Assembly: GCA_037190845.1 (NCBI GenBank)
Contig: JBBCJI010000028.1
Location: forward strand, 1-64,000
Reading direction: 5' to 3'
Source of the DNA: JBEBVQ01 sp037190845
Lineage (GTDB): Bacteria; Bacteroidota; Bacteroidia; Chitinophagales; Chitinophagaceae
Length of the DNA: 64,000 nucleotides
In this document: positions 62,555-64,000 of the stretch, piece after piece
Numbering within the stretch: position 1 is the stretch's first letter
How the letters are laid out: every line of letters begins with the position of its first letter
The notes under the pieces: generated by a model
What the model saw: only the letters and a program-made list of their open reading frames with translations
What the model was told of the DNA's origin: nothing
Databases searched by the model: none
Translations under genes and position numbers: made by a program

Positions 62555-64000
62555 CTACTGTTTATTTTCCGGCGGTGTATGTTTGTCTGGTATTTTTATA
62601 TCATTAGCATCACGGATGCCATGATATTGCGGCGACATTAATTCTATACCTGCTTCATTAAATGCATCTAGTATATTTCTGTGTAATTCCGAGTATATAT
62701 CAGCCTGCAGGTTGGGTTCGCGTGTGTAGGCATTGATCTGATAGCTGACATAATATTCGTTCAGGCTGATCTGCATCACAAAGGGCTCCGGTGTCTTTGA
62801 GATCATATTGGTAGCGAGGGCTGCCTTTTTCAGCAGCGTATGTATCTGTTGCCAGGGCGTTTCATAACCTATTGTGACGGTGGTATGCAGGATCAGTCCT
62901 TTGTCCGGCGCATCACTGCTGAAGTTGATCGTATGACTGTTCATTACGGTCGAGTTGGGGATAGAGATGATCTCATTTTTGATGGTCCGGAGTCGTGTTA
63001 CCAGCAGAGACCTTTCTATAATGTCGCCGGTGACGTCACCGATCTTCACCTGGTCACCGATCTTGTAGGCACGCATATAGGTAAGCACCAGTCCGGCGAT
63101 TACATTACCCAGCGCCCCTGCCGAGCCGAATGTGAAGAGTACGCCGATGAAAACAGATACGCCTTTGAAAACCGGGGAGTCGGAACCGGGCATATACGGA
63201 AAGATAACCACCATCATGAACGCTAGTGTCAGTATCCGGATGATCTGATAAGTGGGATTAGCCCATTCCGGATAAAACCCCGGAATGTGTAATACGCCTT
63301 TCTCAATTTCCTCCTTCAGGAACCGGAATCCTTTCAGCACATACCGGAATACAAGCAGGATTACCAGGATCGTGATCAGGTTGGGAATATAATCCCAGAC
63401 GGAGAGGACAATTTTTTTCAACGGGTTCAGGAAATATCCCAGCAGCGTATCTGAAAATTTTTTCGTCCAGGGAAACAGTCCGAAGATCACCAGCAGCGCC
63501 ATATATATCACCAGCAGGGTTACTACCCATCTCAATATTTTTATACCTGTCATGATAAGGCGTGCCGAATGCGTAGCATCAAGCAGTTCGTAATTCCGGA
63601 TGCTCAGTCCTTTTATCCGTGTACCCTTTTGTATAATGACCTTCCGCTTAAGCCACCGGTAAAGCCTTCCGGTAAGATGAATGACCGAAAATACCGCTAC
63701 GATCACCAGCAGCGCCAGCCCGATCTCATAGAGCAGGGTTTCCCAGCTTGTGGCATCTATATAGGCAACGACAGCTTCACCAATGGCTGTTCTGTAGTTT
63801 TCGGCCAGTTGTTCCTTCTTTATGTTCATCCAGAGGGCATCATTGTCTGATATGCCGATGAGCACACGGTCTTTGTATACGATGTCGAGCATTTGCTCTG
63901 TAGCGATGACCTTCAGGGAATCGGTGCGGAAGAAATAATCGTCGGCCAGCTCCCGGATCCTTTCGGCAACGATATCCGCACGTTCCTTGGGCGACAGGCT
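62555..64000 (-). CDS. MscS-family mechanosensitive ion channel, 5' end outside window
   Basis: The frame is open from the window edge (at least 482 residues visible). The part before the Met at 63892 reads SPKERADIVAERIREL, so the true start lies to the right of 64000. An N-terminal periplasmic helical region precedes several transmembrane helices (LLYEIGLALLVIVAVFSVIH, WVVTLLVIYMALLVIFGLFP, LITILVILLVFRYVL). The MscS pore domain follows (FTFGSAGALGNVIAGLVLTY) with the beta-domain VKIGDVTGDIIERSLLVTRL. It releases solutes on osmotic downshock, and its size fits the larger MscS relatives. Confidence 0.9.
   Translation of the reverse strand, partial: SLSPKERADIVAERIRELADDYFFRTDSLKVIATEQMLDIVYKDRVLIGISDNDALWMNIKKEQLAENYRTAIGEAVVAYIDATSWETLLYEIGLALLVIVAVFSVIHLTGRLYRWLKRKVIIQKGTRIKGLSIRNYELLDATHSARLIMTGIKILRWVVTLLVIYMALLVIFGLFPWTKKFSDTLLGYFLNPLKKIVLSVWDYIPNLITILVILLVFRYVLKGFRFLKEEIEKGVLHIPGFYPEWANPTYQIIRILTLAFMMVVIFPYMPGSDSPVFKGVSVFIGVLFTFGSAGALGNVIAGLVLTYMRAYKIGDQVKIGDVTGDIIERSLLVTRLRTIKNEIISIPNSTVMNSHTINFSSDAPDKGLILHTTVTIGYETPWQQIHTLLKKAALATNMISKTPEPFVMQISLNEYYVSYQINAYTREPNLQADIYSELHRNILDAFNEAGIELMSPQYHGIRDANDIKIPDKHTPPENKQ

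Overview
The window looks like chromosomal DNA of a member of the Bacteroidota, most likely Chitinophagales/Chitinophagaceae. The reasons are the many secreted proteins ending in type IX secretion (T9SS) sorting domains (type A, and the gliding-motility/CHU_C type B), the TonB receptor + DUF5689 pair, the DUF5777/YceI and DUF6157/DUF4294 families, menaquinone synthesis through MqnE, and promoters with the Bacteroidota -7 element TAnnTTTG instead of Shine-Dalgarno/sigma70 signals. No rRNA, prophage, complete insertion sequence or CRISPR array was seen. There is one tRNA (Pro, GGG).

Layout. 0-1.8 kb: an AT-rich secreted orphan protein framed by short repeats. 1.8-11.4 kb: housekeeping and regulatory genes (parE, an OsmC-like protein, metZ, a KdsC-like pseudophosphatase, a WYL regulator, DUF6157, a small protein, DinB-like, TetR, a class I aminotransferase) separated by palindromic repeats; a truncated response regulator abuts an inverted-repeat element. 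11.4-14.7 kb: a membrane-tethered receiver protein and a TPR hybrid histidine kinase. 14.9-27.5 kb: three giant cell-surface proteins (PKD or Ig-like repeats) exported by the T9SS, plus the broken 5' copy of one. 27.8-33.3 kb: tRNA-Pro, kbl, a CarboxypepD-like protein and an M1 peptidase fused to an outer-membrane barrel. 33.9-36.6 kb: a lipoprotein/T9SS pair, an integrase relic and a 420-bp MITE-like element. 36.6-42.8 kb: TonB receptor + DUF5689 lipoprotein facing a secreted endonuclease/exonuclease/phosphatase, with a GIY-YIG gene in a cloud of repeats between them. 42.9-49.8 kb: two T9SS proteins and a two-component system. 49.9-54.6 kb: a cobalamin riboswitch in front of a T9SS beta-propeller gene, then an OB-fold/cytochrome/YceI/DUF5777 operon. 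54.6-57.8 kb: a DUF4294 protein and an ACP/ketosynthase/chain-length-factor trio. 58.1-64 kb: a secreted M43 metalloprotease overlapping mqnE-rimM, then trmD, rplS and an MscS-type channel cut by the window edge.

The strongest lead for something undescribed is the B12 riboswitch that appears to control a single T9SS-secreted beta-propeller. No known corrinoid gene lies next to it, and it could be a T9SS analogue of the BtuG-type surface B12 binders. The second lead is the GIY-YIG gene bracketed by REP-like palindromes. All functional statements come from reading translated sequence by eye; no database search was run.
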